Part shown: piece after piece, positions 35,480 through 46,616 of the stretch
Numbering within the stretch: the first letter of the stretch is position 1
Layout: every line of letters starts with the position of its first letter
Origin: Notospermus geniculatus
Taxonomy: Eukaryota > Nemertea > Pilidiophora > Heteronemertea > Lineidae
DNA: 64,000 nucleotides
Assembly (NCBI GenBank): GCA_002633025.1
Contig: NMRB01000007.1
Location: forward strand, 224,951-288,950
Reading direction: 5' to 3'
Translations under genes and position numbers: made by a program
Notes under the pieces: model-generated
What the model saw: the letters and a program-made list of their open reading frames with translations, nothing else
Told to the model about the DNA's origin: nothing
Databases searched by the model: none

Positions 35480-36110
35480 TGAGTGTTGTGAAGATTGAAC
35501 AATATCAAGTGGTGATCCATGGCCAAAACAGAGAGGATTGGAGGTACATATTGCACTTTTGGAAAATTTTTCCACCACTGATTTGTCTAATCTTCTGTAG
35601 AAAAGGTTGTACTTACCATTTTCCTAGTCTTCATGAGGTTTGGATCCATCTTCCAGGCTTACTCAGAGGAAATGTTTGTTATCTTGAAACTGCCAACCCA
35701 TGCATGGGAACATCAAAACTTGTACTGTAAAAATGTCATTGAGCCAATTTGGAACAGCTTGATGACAAGTGTTTCATTCAGTACTCCATCGGACCACAAC
35801 TCATCAGAGATGACCATGGACCTCAGGCGATCTGAATGGAACCCAATGAAATCAAGTTGTCTTCCAAGTGACCACTTCACTTGAGAACAGACCCAAGCTC
35901 AATTGAACTGGAATTGATGTGTAGCTTGCACCACACTCTTTGATGATGTATCACTGAAATGGATGCATCAAATGACCGAAAAATTCCGCGTTTGAGCATT
36001 GGGGACCTCGAGAGGCCTTTTCTGACAGTTCAGACCACATCCATCGCCTAAGGCAAGCCTTTCTGTGCCTTCTCCCTCACTCTTTGTCATGCCTGTGATC
36101 AGGGCCAATC
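35480..36110. repeat. Copy 2 of the ~610-bp local duplication
   Basis: See 28990-29610. The two copies are collinear and in the same orientation. This copy has its own small indels, so short frames are not conserved between the copies, which argues against coding function. Confidence 0.9.
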
Positions 36111-36960
36111 TCCATTCATCCATCCATCCATCAGCAATCTGAGAGACAAAATGCAAAAAATACAGTCACCAAATATTCAGACCTTTTTTAAACTTGTATT
36201 CTTACAGCAAAACAACTAAGAGGGAACAATTAAGAAAAAACAATTAAGAGGGAAGAGTGATGAACTTAGGGGGCACCATAATTTGTTCATCAGTTCCTCA
36301 AAGCTAGTTCACAGTGACTTTATTTCAAGTGGACACTTGTGCTGCCTTCTATAACAGTGTGGCATGGTATCAGGGTCCTTCCAGAGGGCTTCCCATTGCA
36401 GTCTATTCAGTGATAAAATGTTTCTCAGGCATTTCTTTAGATTCTCTCAATGGGATCAATTTATTGGAAACTGCTGATTTTGTTTGAGGATTAAAGGGTT
36501 ATTTTGATATGTCATTCAATAAGTAACTTTGAATGGAAATTTGTGCTGCCCCCTTCAAAGACATCAAATAATATCTGATATCTATTCCCCATGAAAAAGG
36601 GCTTTCTCTTAGGTTACCGTAGTTAAAAAGAGGTTGCTGCTCCCTTCTCAGTAATTGCCAAGCCATTTGTGGGAGGCTGACCTAAGCTAGTGCCATCTAT
36701 CATGATTTGATATCACTAGAATCTGGCTGTGGTTTGGGTACGGTATGACTCAGCATCATCCCACAACTACCATGACTACCTTATGTGAATTTTGCAATGG
36801 AATTTTCTGCCTACCACCACGAAAAATTAGCCCTTCATGCCAAAATTTTAACAAAAGCGTCAATTTGTAGCATTTTTTTCTCTCTAAACTATGAAAATCA
36901 GGATGAAGTGATCGAAAAAAGAACTTTCTGACGTTTCTGACAGGCGCCCGCAACGCGTCG
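36111..36960. other. No supported feature
   Basis: AT-rich single-copy-looking DNA. A short (CCAT)n run is near 36118-36131. No gene is evident. Confidence 0.4.
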
Positions 36961-38130
36961 ATGCCTAGGGTCCAACATCATGGCGGCGCGCGACAAAAAA
37001 AACGCACAGGACTTTTGGCTGAATCGTTATCAAAATGACAAATATCAGCAAAACACAAAAAAATTCTCGAAAATAAACACACCATCTCATGCTACGGGAA
37101 CTGTTCGACAAAATTAGTAACATTTGATCAAAATTATGAACAGGATGATGTAGAAGAAACGTTTTTTTGGGGGGAAAGCTTACCGAGGCGCGAATCCTTA
37201 GCCGCACTATGGCAGAAAAGGACCACGAGGAGGCCAGGCGCATGCTCAGACGATAAAAAACGAGGCTGGACCAGTTCAAGCCGGTTTTTTCCAGAAATAA
37301 ACAAACAAAAAATCGACACAAAAAATAAATTTTACCCGAATAGATGAAAAATGAATTTAAAATTGCATGATTCCATGAGTTTTATCACTTTAGTTAATCA
37401 TTTTTCGAAACTTTTCAATTTGAAACAATGTATTCTGTTACCTTAAATAGCGATGGCGTCATCCTGTCATGACGCGCCCGACATCGTAGTCTCAGCTGCG
37501 TAGACCCACCAAAAATTCGATAAATATTCGGGTGACAGTTGAAAAACTTCGTGGGCTGGGCTGTGTACACCCAAAAGATGTTTATCTCACCTGACATACG
37601 TTTAGACCGAGAATTCCTGGGGAAATATCACTGAATGTGGCAGTGGAAAACCGAGGCAGCACCAAATTTTCGACGTCACGGACATTCGTTTTTTAAAACT
37701 CGTGAAAAAGTGGAATTTTCACAGCTTTTTAGGGCCAATTCATGCATGCGCATCATAAAACCATACAAAAGGGGCTATATCCTGATGGCACTGACGAAAT
37801 GGGGAAAATTCGCCACAAAAATCCACGGCAAATGCAACAAATCGAGCAATCGACCCTCACCGTTTGATTTCTGATGCTGCACGGGTTAAAACTGCAGACG
37901 ACGCGTGTCCCAGAAGCCTGGCACGTGAGTTCGTGTTTTTCGAAAAACCCGCGCTTTCACTCTCGCTTCCAGGAATCTTGAATGCATGTATCCGCTGCAG
38001 AAAAACCGAGCGTTCAAGGCAGTGCAGGCGAGGTATGACACTTTTGATTGACGTGTGCCAAGCCACTGGTCCAGACAGGCCTGGCGCCACTGTGTTAACC
38101 CTTTGCGTTGTGATTCGCAGCAAGAGCGAA
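36930..38130. promoter_or_regulatory. CpG-rich, promoter-like stretch
   Basis: CpG dinucleotides are clearly denser here than in the flanking AT-rich DNA (for example GGCGCCCGCAACGCGTCGAT and GGCGGCGCGCGAC near 36940-36995). Two weak gene starts are visible. One is a 45-codon plus-strand frame at 36980-37117. The other is a minus-strand ATG at 37250 that reaches a good donor (GCCTCG|GTAAGC) about 60 bases on. Neither can be tied to a family. I infer an unassigned promoter or CpG-island-like region; no core promoter motif is decisive. Confidence 0.35.
36980..37117 (+). CDS. Possible small ORF, 45 codons, in the CpG-rich region
   Basis: An ATG in acceptable context (ATCATGG) opens a 45-residue basic, Asn/Gln/Lys-rich frame (begins MAARDKKNAQDFWLNRY) and stops at TAG 37115-37117. 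It could be a genuine small protein, a first exon read past its donor, or chance. No family is recognised and no splice donor inside it is convincing. Confidence 0.2.
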   Translation: MAARDKKNAQDFWLNRYQNDKYQQNTKKFSKINTPSHATGTVRQN

Positions 38131-38368
38131 GATGCTGAATGAAAATCTCATTGGTTTTCTTGCGGGCATTTTCCTGTGGGCGTTCTTTTTCTCACCAGCA
38201 TGGCGCCTCGCAGGCTTTTTCATGAGGCTGCCGCTTTTCGGCCTCTCAAGTGCGGCGTTCGCAAACCCCCTAAACAGTGCCACACCCCAGCAAATAATAC
38301 TAGTTCCGTGGGTGTACGAGAGATGGCGACACCATGAACACGGCCGGTGTAAAAGAATTAATAGAGAG

Positions 38369-38775
38369 GATGCGCAACTTTCTGACTCCGACTCAGACTT
38401 CAACTACCAGAATGAATTGCAGTCCGCTGTAGACATCCTTGATAAAAACGATTTGATAGACGTTTGCAAATCGTAAAATGCCATAACTTTGTGGCAGAAT
38501 AATTTTGACTCGTAATCGGAAGTGCACGCCAAATCGCAAATATCGTAGTCGTGTCTCAAGTCGTAACCCCGGGGTCGTAACGAGTAGGATTACGACTTCA
38601 ATATTCATTATTTAGCCACACTTCCGATTTATAAGGCCAAATTTTTCTGCCTTCAGTTTATGGTGTTTGACGGATTGAAAACTTCTATCAAATCATGTTT
38701 ATCAAGGATGTCCACAGCGGACTGCAATTCATTCTCGTAGTTGAAGTCAGAGTCGGAGTCGGAAAGCTGCGCATC
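38369..38775. repeat. Large inverted repeat with a conserved short reading frame in both arms
   Basis: The left arm (38369 to about 38535) and the right arm (about 38614-38775, inverted) are homologous over about 160 bp around a ~75-bp centre. In each arm the strand reading toward the centre encodes DAQLSDSDSDFNY, then ELQSAVDILDK and DLIDV or DLIEV. Across about 33 codons there are no indels. Changes are four silent and three conservative replacements (Q/E, N/H, D/E). The arms then continue into related non-coding sequence (CCATAA, GGCAGAA, ATCGGAAGTG blocks). Confidence 0.8.
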
Positions 38776-38820
38776 ATTACCGGTGTAATAGGTATCCCCC
38801 GACATGATGTCCCCAGTTAT
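38653..38820 (-). CDS. Candidate short acidic coding segment (right arm of the palindrome)
   Basis: From ATG at about 38805 on the minus strand the frame begins MSGDTYYTGNDAQLSDSDSD. It stays open through the acidic segment and stops near 38653. It may be a first exon of an unknown gene. The plus-strand partner copy at 38369-38476 lacks this start and is joined to unrelated sequence. The family is not recognised. Conservation of the frame between the arms is the only support. Confidence 0.25.
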   Translation of the reverse strand: MTGDIMSGDTYYTGNDAQLSDSDSDFNYENELQSAVDILDKHDLIEVFNPSNTIN

Positions 38821-38995
38821 AAACAATACATGTACAGATAAAGCGCATCGAGAATTGGTCTCTGGAGAGACCAAGAATGCAGGGGGAAACAGTGAAATTC
38901 CCTTCGCTATTAAATTAATTTGGGTCGGAGCCACTGTCCGAGACGGTCCATCTCTGTCTCAGTCGGACAAGTGCTGTCGTTTTGTCAGATTTTAG

Positions 38996-39095
38996 CAGGG
39001 GCGGATCCCAATTCCAGAATGGTCAATTTTACAGATTTGTTGGCCAAAACGGGAGGCGCTCGCCCGGTGCGCCCCTCTCTCGGGATCCGCGCCTG
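38996..39095. mobile_element. Short MITE (100 bp) with TTTAG target-site duplication
   Basis: The ends CAGGGGCGGATCC and GGATCCGCGCCTG are imperfect inverted repeats. TTTAG flanks the element on both sides (38991-38995 and 39096-39100). A related element lies at 57172-57268 in a DHX38 intron. Confidence 0.8.
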
Positions 39096-39639
39096 TTTAG
39101 TCTTGTGTTCAGTCAGGGGTTTGTACAGGGACATTTATTTCTAAGACCATCATTCCCACCACACCAACTTAGAAATGACCCCAACTGTCTTGGGACTCGC
39201 ACTTCGTTGACTGGACTGCTACTTTTATTGCTTGGGTGATCAAATTTGACTTTCTTCCGAATCGGATCACAAAAATAGTGGCATGAATAGACTCGACCCC
39301 CACACGGATAAGAATAGATTACCATAGACCACATCATTGACCTAATTTCGCGAAATGGGTCAGACAGCTGATCAATGAACTTTTTGTTTGAAAGGTAATT
39401 GCAATTTTCTTGTAGGTAAATGACAATTTTGAGCAGTTCTTCGAAAAACTGGTGCAGATTTTAACCTGTCTGATAACCTGATCACCGAAGATTGATTTTT
39501 TTCGCTCGAACTTCATATCTGTCCTATTTAATAGTGACAGACTATTATGTAAGACCCAGAGAAAACTCCCAGAAAAGCACTCGGGTTCAATCAAGGGTCA
39601 GGCCAACCCAGGACCCATGAATCGTTGACGACTAGAGGT

Positions 39640-42600
39640 ATGCTTTCCATGTACATCATCGGTCAAGGAACTCCTGGAAACCAGGGTAAAAGATTGACCG
39701 ACATGCGCAGTGCGCGATATGTGACGGGAGAAGACACAGCTGAGACAGAGATGGACAGTATCGGGCACCCGTACGAGGATGCCGGCACAAATATCATGAA
39801 ATTATCCCATTCCTTGCACGCTAATAACCTTCTTGTCGCTCTAAATGAAAGCAGAAAGAACCCGCGTTTGTGTGATGGCCGGGTTTTGGTCGGAAACGCT
39901 GAGGTTCCCGTGCAGAAAAATGTTTTGGCCGCCTGCAGTCCTTATTTCAGGTGAGTGTTGCTGCTGCTGTGTGCTGAGTGTGTACATCATGACATGCTTG
40001 ACATAGGGAACACACAACAGACAGATGGACACTGTAGGCCTACTGACAAAAGGCCTATCATGCCTAGGGCCTAGGCCTAGGCCTATGTCGTGACGTCAGC
40101 CACCATGGATAGACTGCTCAAATGCCTCATAAAATGTGCATAGCATAGGCTAGGGCCTAGGCCTTAGGCTTAGCCAGCCCTAGGCAGCTGCTGCTAGGGG
40201 GTAGCCTGCCCTAGGCCTACCAGTCTACACCATCACGGTAATGCGTGACTGTACATTCGCCTGTACAAAATGTAGGGCCCAATTTTCAAAAACTTTTAAC
40301 TTCTTTTAAAAACTTTTAATTGAAAAAAATCGGCCATATTCATGTTGAACACACATAACTCGATATATTAAGGAAGAATTTTAATTTTTTTTTCAATGCT
40401 GAATTTGTACACAATTCTGTGTGTAAAAATTTGGTTTCCACAGAAGGTTTTCACGCTGTAGCGTGATTTCACGGCCTAGCGTGATGGTGTAGACTGCCTA
40501 CCGGTAGGCCTAGGCCGGCCCTAGCCATTTACCGGTATTTTGGTTGTGTTGTGTCAGCAACAAGGTCAGTCAAATTGTCATGGTGGGGTGGTGGTGGTGT
40601 AGCTAGGCCGTGGCTATTAAGTTTGTCAGTAGGCTGTGAAGTGTGAAGGCCTTGTTGTGATGGTCCAGGTGGCCAAGTGTAAGTTCTCAGCATAGTACGC
40701 GACGTGCGATGTGATCATTTCAGATTGAAATGATTGAATCTTGTGTTGTTCATTTCAGCTGTCAATGTCAGGGTTACATGAGTCAATATGAGGTCATGGA
40801 CAGATTTGAGTAAACAAGCTCCAGGCCAACTCATGCACAGCTGCAATTTATGAGACTAATGAATAACCTTTATGCATTGGCACATTTTCTGATATTGATT
40901 TACTTCAGAATGAAACTGGGTCAGCTGATTCCTTGTTAAGATAAGTTAATTTAACAGGCAAATGTTTTCATATAGGCCTACAAATGATAAATATGATATC
41001 TTTTCAGGGCTTTCTACCAATATGAGACCAACAAAGAACAGTCTGTCATCTGCCTGAACCATCTCAGCCCAACAGTATTCAATCTTGTGTTAGATTACAT
41101 CTACACTTCCGAGATAGTGCTCTGTGAGGAGAATATCCAAGATGTCCTCCAAGTTGCGGATTTGCTACTCCTAACTGATCTAAAGGAACTCTGCTGCGAT
41201 TACCTTGAACAGTGCCTGTCTGCTGTCAATTGTCTTGGTATTATGGAGTTCAGTGACACCTACAGCTGTCCAAGGGTCCTACATACATCAACAGATTTCC
41301 TGGATGAACATTTCAAGTTAGTATCTGGTATCATTAACTTTCTCTGTGGTAACCTTGTCTGTGCACCAAACTGATCATGTTTCACCTCATCAGCTGGGTG
41401 GTCACAGACAGTCAATATTTGCTCATGTCAACAGAAAGTGTTTGTACGGATGCTGACCTCTGGACCTAAAGGTCAGTTGCAACTGTGATCAGCAGCTTGA
41501 CAAGATGTGCAAATACTTGTGTTTCTATTGTGGCTGAGTTGTCAAACAGTTATGTTTGAATAGTTTTACAAATTGTTTAGGTGGTGGTGATAAATTGGGC
41601 TGAGTCAATTTACATTTTGACCAGGTTTAATCAAATTACATCCAATACACTGGAATTTTGGAACAAATCATGTACATGTAATTTTATTGGCACTTTGTCC
41701 TCTTGTTATTTGCATATCATTGACACTTTTATTGTACATTATTGTGAAATACTCCTGTATTTTCAGCGAAGTCCGCTACACAGAGGAATTTGTGATGCTA
41801 CCAGTCCATAGGATTTCTGAAATCTTAAAACGTGCCAGTCTCAAAGTGTCATCTGAAAATGTCATCATTGATTCCCTGTTCCATTGGGCAAATCATGATC
41901 CTCATAACCGTACTCCATATCTAAAGGAGATAATGCGAAAGTCAATCCAGTTGTCCAGGGTCAACTATGATATGCTACATGTGCCAAATTTAGATGGGAT
42001 GAATCGTATGGATATTATTCGTCTGATGAATGAGATTCAAAAAGAACAGGAAAATCAAGAATCGAAGATTCGGGGTTACAGTAATGTTGTGGTCATTGCT
42101 GGGGGTGAGGGACCGTGTTTAGAGTAAGTGTTCACAGTATCAAGACTTAGGTTGACATGTTACATCAACCCTTTCATTAGTAGACATCTCATTATGCAGT
42201 TTATTTTGACCCGTTTCGTATCACCCGCTTAAACCCTGCTGTTGCTACTCCTTCAAAGGGAGTTTGGCTGAGTTCATTGCTAAGGTTGAATGACAGATAC
42301 CATAGTCTAGAGGGGAATCAGAAATTCTTTCACTGGGATTTTGTTGACCAGTATTGTGTACTGTGCCTTGGAAAGTACTGCCAAACTTTTCCTCCTCTAC
42401 ACTGTTCTGTTCTTATTTCAGTGACAACAGTAGTTTAGGTGATCTAGGTGAAGTAAAACGTACCGTATCATTCGTTGTGCCACATGAGAATCAGTGCCAA
42501 GATGGAGCGTGGATTGACCTGCCATCGATGCTTTCCCCGAGGGTCAACCATGGAATTGTAGAAGCTGGTAAGTCGGGTTATGATCGAGTCTTTCTCATCT

Positions 42601-43750
42601 CTCCTCTTCAAAGATAAACACAGTGCTCCCTCGCTATTAGGAACCCTTTGGGGTCCAAGGGTTAAGTTCGTACTAATGAGGAGTTCGTATAGCGAGGATT
42701 CATCCGTGGGGGCATGAATTTTGGGAGCCAAGTGTTGGGTTCGTAATATCCGGGAGTTTGTAAAATCGAGGTTCGTAAGAGCAAGGGCGCACTGATGTTG
42801 AAGACAGGGGAACTCAAGCATTTTGCCACTGTTTACTCTATTCACAAATGTACCTATGGTACCTGCTCACAGGGGTTTGTTTTTCTTTGTCAGGTGGCTG
42901 CCTGTTCGTGGTCGGAGGACGAGATCAACACGGGCATATTTTAAACTCCGCAGAGAAGTATGATCCTATTACGAACCAGTGGGTGTCCATTGCACCCATG
43001 TCGCACGCCAGAGTCGGTTTTGGACTTGTTGCTCTAGATGATAAGATCTATGCCATTGGTGGCAGCAATGACATGTCTGACCCAATGACTTGTTTGGAGG
43101 AGTACTGTATCTATACTAATAAGTGGCGCACCCTACCGGAGATGAGTTTAAAACGCGCTTGGTCGTCTTATGCAGTAGTGAACAAGAAAATCTACGTTAT
43201 TGGAGGTGGTGTCATGGGTAAACTTTATGAAGCTGTAGAATGTTTTGATCCAAAGCGTGAAACTTGGACATCTGTAGCACCGATGAAGGAACGTCGCTTC
43301 GATGCCAGAGCTGTCGGCGTCGGCGATAATGTTTTCGTGTTCGGTGGCCTGCGTAGGTTGGAATGTCCCAGCGCTATGCACCACGGTTCGGGGATGAAAT
43401 TCTGTGGCACAGAAGTGTTTTCTGCCGGTCAGAAGCTGTGGTCCACCATGATGTCAGCCAGTGTGGGGATGTGCACCATGTCGGAGACCTCTCACATCGA
43501 CTCTGCTCTTTACCATAAAGATGAAATCTACATCATAGGTGACCTTGACACTGGCGTTGGCAGCTACAACTTCATGCGTGCACTGAACTTGACGACTAGT
43601 CGGTGGCGTCCAGTGATAGGATCGCGTCCGGTGTGGAATCGTAGTAATGGTGCCCTGTGCATGTTGAAACTTTCCAATGCATTTATACACTGCCTTGAGG
43701 AACACCATGAACATCTAAAGACAACATCATCCCCCTCTGTGAGGATATAG
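39640..43750 (+). CDS. GAN: Gigaxonin (KLHL16), BTB-BACK-Kelch Cul3 adaptor
   Basis: Five exons join in phase: 39640-39950, 41008-41316, 41767-42123, 42422-42567 and 42894-43750 (TAG). In-frame start candidates are 39640 (659 aa), 39751 (622 aa) and 39796 (607 aa); human gigaxonin has 597, so a later start is likely. The BTB domain includes VQKNVLAACSPYFR and DVLQVADLLLLTDLKEL; a BACK domain with TEEFVMLPVHRISEIL follows. Exons 4-5 encode the Kelch propeller (FVVGGRDQHG, IYVIGGGVMGKLYEAVE, FVFGGLRR). Diagnostic gigaxonin matches are CCDYLEQCLSAVNCLGI and IYIIGDLDTG. In vertebrates it targets intermediate-filament and tubulin-chaperone proteins for Cul3-dependent ubiquitination. Echinoderm-like animals have fewer such filaments, so substrates here are unknown. 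Intron 4 carries a MITE. Confidence 0.93.
39951..41007. other. GAN intron 1 with AGGCCT-rich simple sequence
   Basis: Repeated AGGCCTAGGCCTAGGCCTA motifs occur near 40060-40090 and 40140-40220, with CCGGTAGGCC near 40500. An AATTTTCAAAAACTTTTAAC segment near 40280 is followed by a partial self-similar copy. No genes are evident. Confidence 0.6.
42621..42794. mobile_element. MITE (174 bp) in GAN intron 4
   Basis: The left end CAGTGCTCCCTCGCTATTAG and the complement of the right end, CAGTGCGCCCTTGCTCTTAC, match at most positions over about 24 bp. Interior TTCGTA/TACGAA words repeat. CAGT-starting ends are common in pogo-like and related mariner-superfamily elements, but no TA duplication is visible, so the superfamily is uncertain. 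There is no frame of its own. Confidence 0.75.
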
Positions 43751-46256
43751 GGGACTTAGGACATGGTGTGCTGCAGAATATCATTCATCATCCCATTTAC
43801 ACATGGTCAGGAGAGTGATCATCCTCGGGTATCTCAATGGATCCTCCTCGTGTTTGCGGACAGGGTCCATAAGGGAAGGTTTGCAGATAAACAAGGAGGC
43901 CATCCATTCTTAGGTTGGCTTCATAACATTAAAAAAAAGTCAGAATTCAGGAGTCCTCATTCACTGACCATGTGTAAAAGGGTTTTCCAAACTTGTTTCC
44001 TGTCTGCTGGTCATCTCGGACATTTTCTGGGTTGGCACTGCTGATATTTGCAAGAGGTGTAATTTCCAAAGCACGGCAGACAGGAAGTTTTCTTCTCAGA
44101 CTGTGCTATTCATTGTTTTTGCTAAATATTTATTTAAGTATTTCTTTGTGATGTTGTCTGTGTCCCAATCGTGTGTCAAGCATATGGCACACCCCAGCGG
44201 CAAACATTGGTACTGCAAACCTAGTCAGTATTAACAACTTGATGCTGAGTTTGTGATTGAACTTAAAGTTCCGTTGGCTGCTGACTGTGTTTTTCAAATG
44301 GAAGAATTTTCTTAAACTATGGAGAATTTCATCAAACTTTTTGTAGATTCAGGCTGAGAGCATAGAGTACCGGTAGTTGAATACGTGGAAAAGTTTTCTT
44401 TGGGTTTTGCTACGCGAGTTGAAATAGACCTGTCAAAAAATCTTTTCACCGAGACCCAATGTGTCATTATTGGTCCCTGAAGCTACCCTAAAATCATTCA
44501 TATCCTGAGCACCACTTAATGCTGCAAGACAAACCTGAAGCATTATCAAAAGGTACATCTAATGCTGATTGAATTTTATGTACTGCTTTTGATTCCTCGG
44601 GTTGGTGTTCTTTTCTAGTAATCTTGACTTTTTGTGCTTTGAACAACCAGACATGATCGTGGTGATTTCTGCAACTTGTCACCAAGGAAAGAAGTAGAAT
44701 GAATCTCAGGGAGTGTAGTTGTGGATTTGGTCAATGTATCATCATCGCTTCGTAGTATTGGTGGCTTGCATTTACCTGATGCTTCTTTTGAGTTTTTTAC
44801 CAGCAAACTTAACCAATATTTGGCACTGACTAGAATACGGGTGTGAACAGATGAGATAAGCTGTATTTTTACAAGGTTTTTTGACTAGCAATTCCAGTGT
44901 CTGCTCAGGCAGACAAAATACTTGAAACTTTTATAAGTACACTGCTTCAATGTGATCATTAAGTACTGGTACTGACTTGAGTAGTGGTTTGTGAGCTTGT
45001 ATATTTTGGCAATTTGAAATATAATGAGTGGTTTGTAATGTTGTGTTGTGGGAGAATAGTAAGAAGGAATTGGAAACAGTTTTCAATAACATGTCAACAA
45101 CTTGAAATTGGTAACATAGTCTACTTGAAATGTTCATGTTCGTAGTGATTTACTTATTGGTTAAAAACTTCAAAAGTCAAAAAAATTATCGTCAATCTCA
45201 ATTATCTTTGGTGTTGTTTCGGACGTTGTTTACATTTGAATATTTCGACTTCTGATCTCAATTTTGAAGTTGTGTTTTCATGTTCTGCAGTTAGAACATG
45301 GACAAGCCTCACAAGACTGGCAAGGTGACTCTACCTGCTTAATGACACAAAATCCAGTATATTTTAATGGACAGTAACTGAGTTAGGGATGAACTACTAG
45401 TGTGTGGCATGTGTGGTTGTGGATAACGGGGAGTTCTCACTCAAGATGCAATAGTGAGTGACTGCATGACTCTACCGGCCGACTGTCGATGGGGTAACTA
45501 ATATGTGATGTTTTTCATGCCTTGGCATGATGTGATGGGAAGTCATAGCATTAGATGTTTGCAATTGTGATGGTTTGTCAAGGAAAATATTACATGTGAA
45601 GTAGATAACCTAAAACATGAATACAAGCATTAAAATCTTCAGTTCTGCTTCAGAGAGAATGTATCAGTCTGTTCGTGTATGCAGTGCCAGGTGCAATAGG
45701 CAGTAGCATTCCTCAGAAGGCTGGCACTGTTACGGTAGATGAATTGAAACTTTGGAGAATATTATAAATTGTGGACAAGTATTTGATATGTTGGAGTGTT
45801 GCGTGTTACTGTCATGTGATATGGTGTGTGTTGTCAGTGACTGTAAGGGAGAGTTATACCAGCCCGTCTGGAGTAAATGGGGTTTACCATTTTCATTTCT
45901 TTGCACTGGCGTTCCAAACTGGCTGTAGTGTTAGGTTTATGAGGGAGAAAGGTCTTAGATAGTGCTTAGATAGTGCAATCAGTGAATTAGTTCAGTACAT
46001 ATCCAGCCGAGCTAGAACAGGACATTCCCAGTCTTCTTTCCAGGGTAAGATTTGAGGGTTGAACAATCCTACAGGGATGGCTGATGATTGCTGGTTGTAA
46101 CATAATGCAAAAGCAAACCACAGCATCTGTTTGTGAAGATATTTTGCTTGGTGTTTGGTTCGAACTTTGTCAACTCCAACATCAGAGCTTCTCTATGGAT
46201 CTCCTTTTCTGGCCAGGCTGGGGTAACTATCGTGAATGTGATCTAAAGAATGCATC
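43751..46256 (+). other. Probable GAN 3' UTR, first part
   Basis: About 2.5 kb without introns or convincing frames follows the stop codon. Vertebrate GAN transcripts also have long 3' UTRs. The extent cannot be fixed here. Candidate poly(A) signals on the plus strand are AATAAA at about 47363 and 48778-48783. I see no gene of its own. Confidence 0.45.
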
Positions 46257-46259
46257 TAA

Positions 46260-46616
46260 GGCCACATAAAAAAATCTTTAGTTTAGCATCAGCGCCCGCC
46301 TCGAATTTTCTCGCCGCCTCAAATTTTTTTTTTTTTTNNNNNNNNNNNNNNNNNNNNNNNNNNNNNNNNNNNNNNNNNNNNNNNNNNNNNNNNNNNNNNN
46401 NNNNNNNNNNNNNNNNNNNNNNNNNNNNNNNNNNNNNNNNGAGTTAATATTAAGGATTTGTCTATTGTATGGTAAATGGTGCAATGATTCCAAGCTCTCT
46501 TTCGATGATCACAGTCCATTTCAGTATTAAAAAAAAAAAAAAAAAAAAAAAACCTCCTCCCTCCTCACTTTTTACAAGTTTGACTGATGCTAAACTAAAG
46601 ATTTTTTTATGTGGCC
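46260..46616. mobile_element. Inverted-repeat element with TAA target-site duplication, containing an assembly gap
   Basis: Perfect inverted ends (GGCCACATAAAAAAATCTTT then AGTTTAGCATCAG) are bracketed by TAA at 46257-46259 and 46617-46619. T- and A-runs inside abut a gap. A three-base TAA/TTA duplication with GG-starting ends fits non-autonomous PIF/Harbinger elements; that is inference. The interior palindrome probably broke the assembly. Confidence 0.75.
46338..46440. other. Assembly gap of 103 N
   Basis: A run of N lies inside the inverted-repeat element at 46260-46616, next to poly-T. Frames drawn across it are meaningless. The true length is unknown. Confidence 1.

Noticed and set aside
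37197-37259. Minus-strand first exon starting MRLASSWSFSAIV before a GTAAGC donor, and the antisense plus frame MAEKDHEEARRMLRR
   Set aside because: Each is very short, they overlap on opposite strands, and no downstream exon could be linked. Noted only as part of the CpG-rich region.
42848-42893. ATG at 42848 as the start of a separate 300-aa Kelch protein
   Set aside because: The sequence up to 42893 is intron ending in TTTGTCAG. The frame is GAN exon 5, which continues in phase from exon 4.
46250-46519. Frames crossing the N gap with X residues
   Set aside because: They are artefacts of reading through 103 unknown bases and poly-T.
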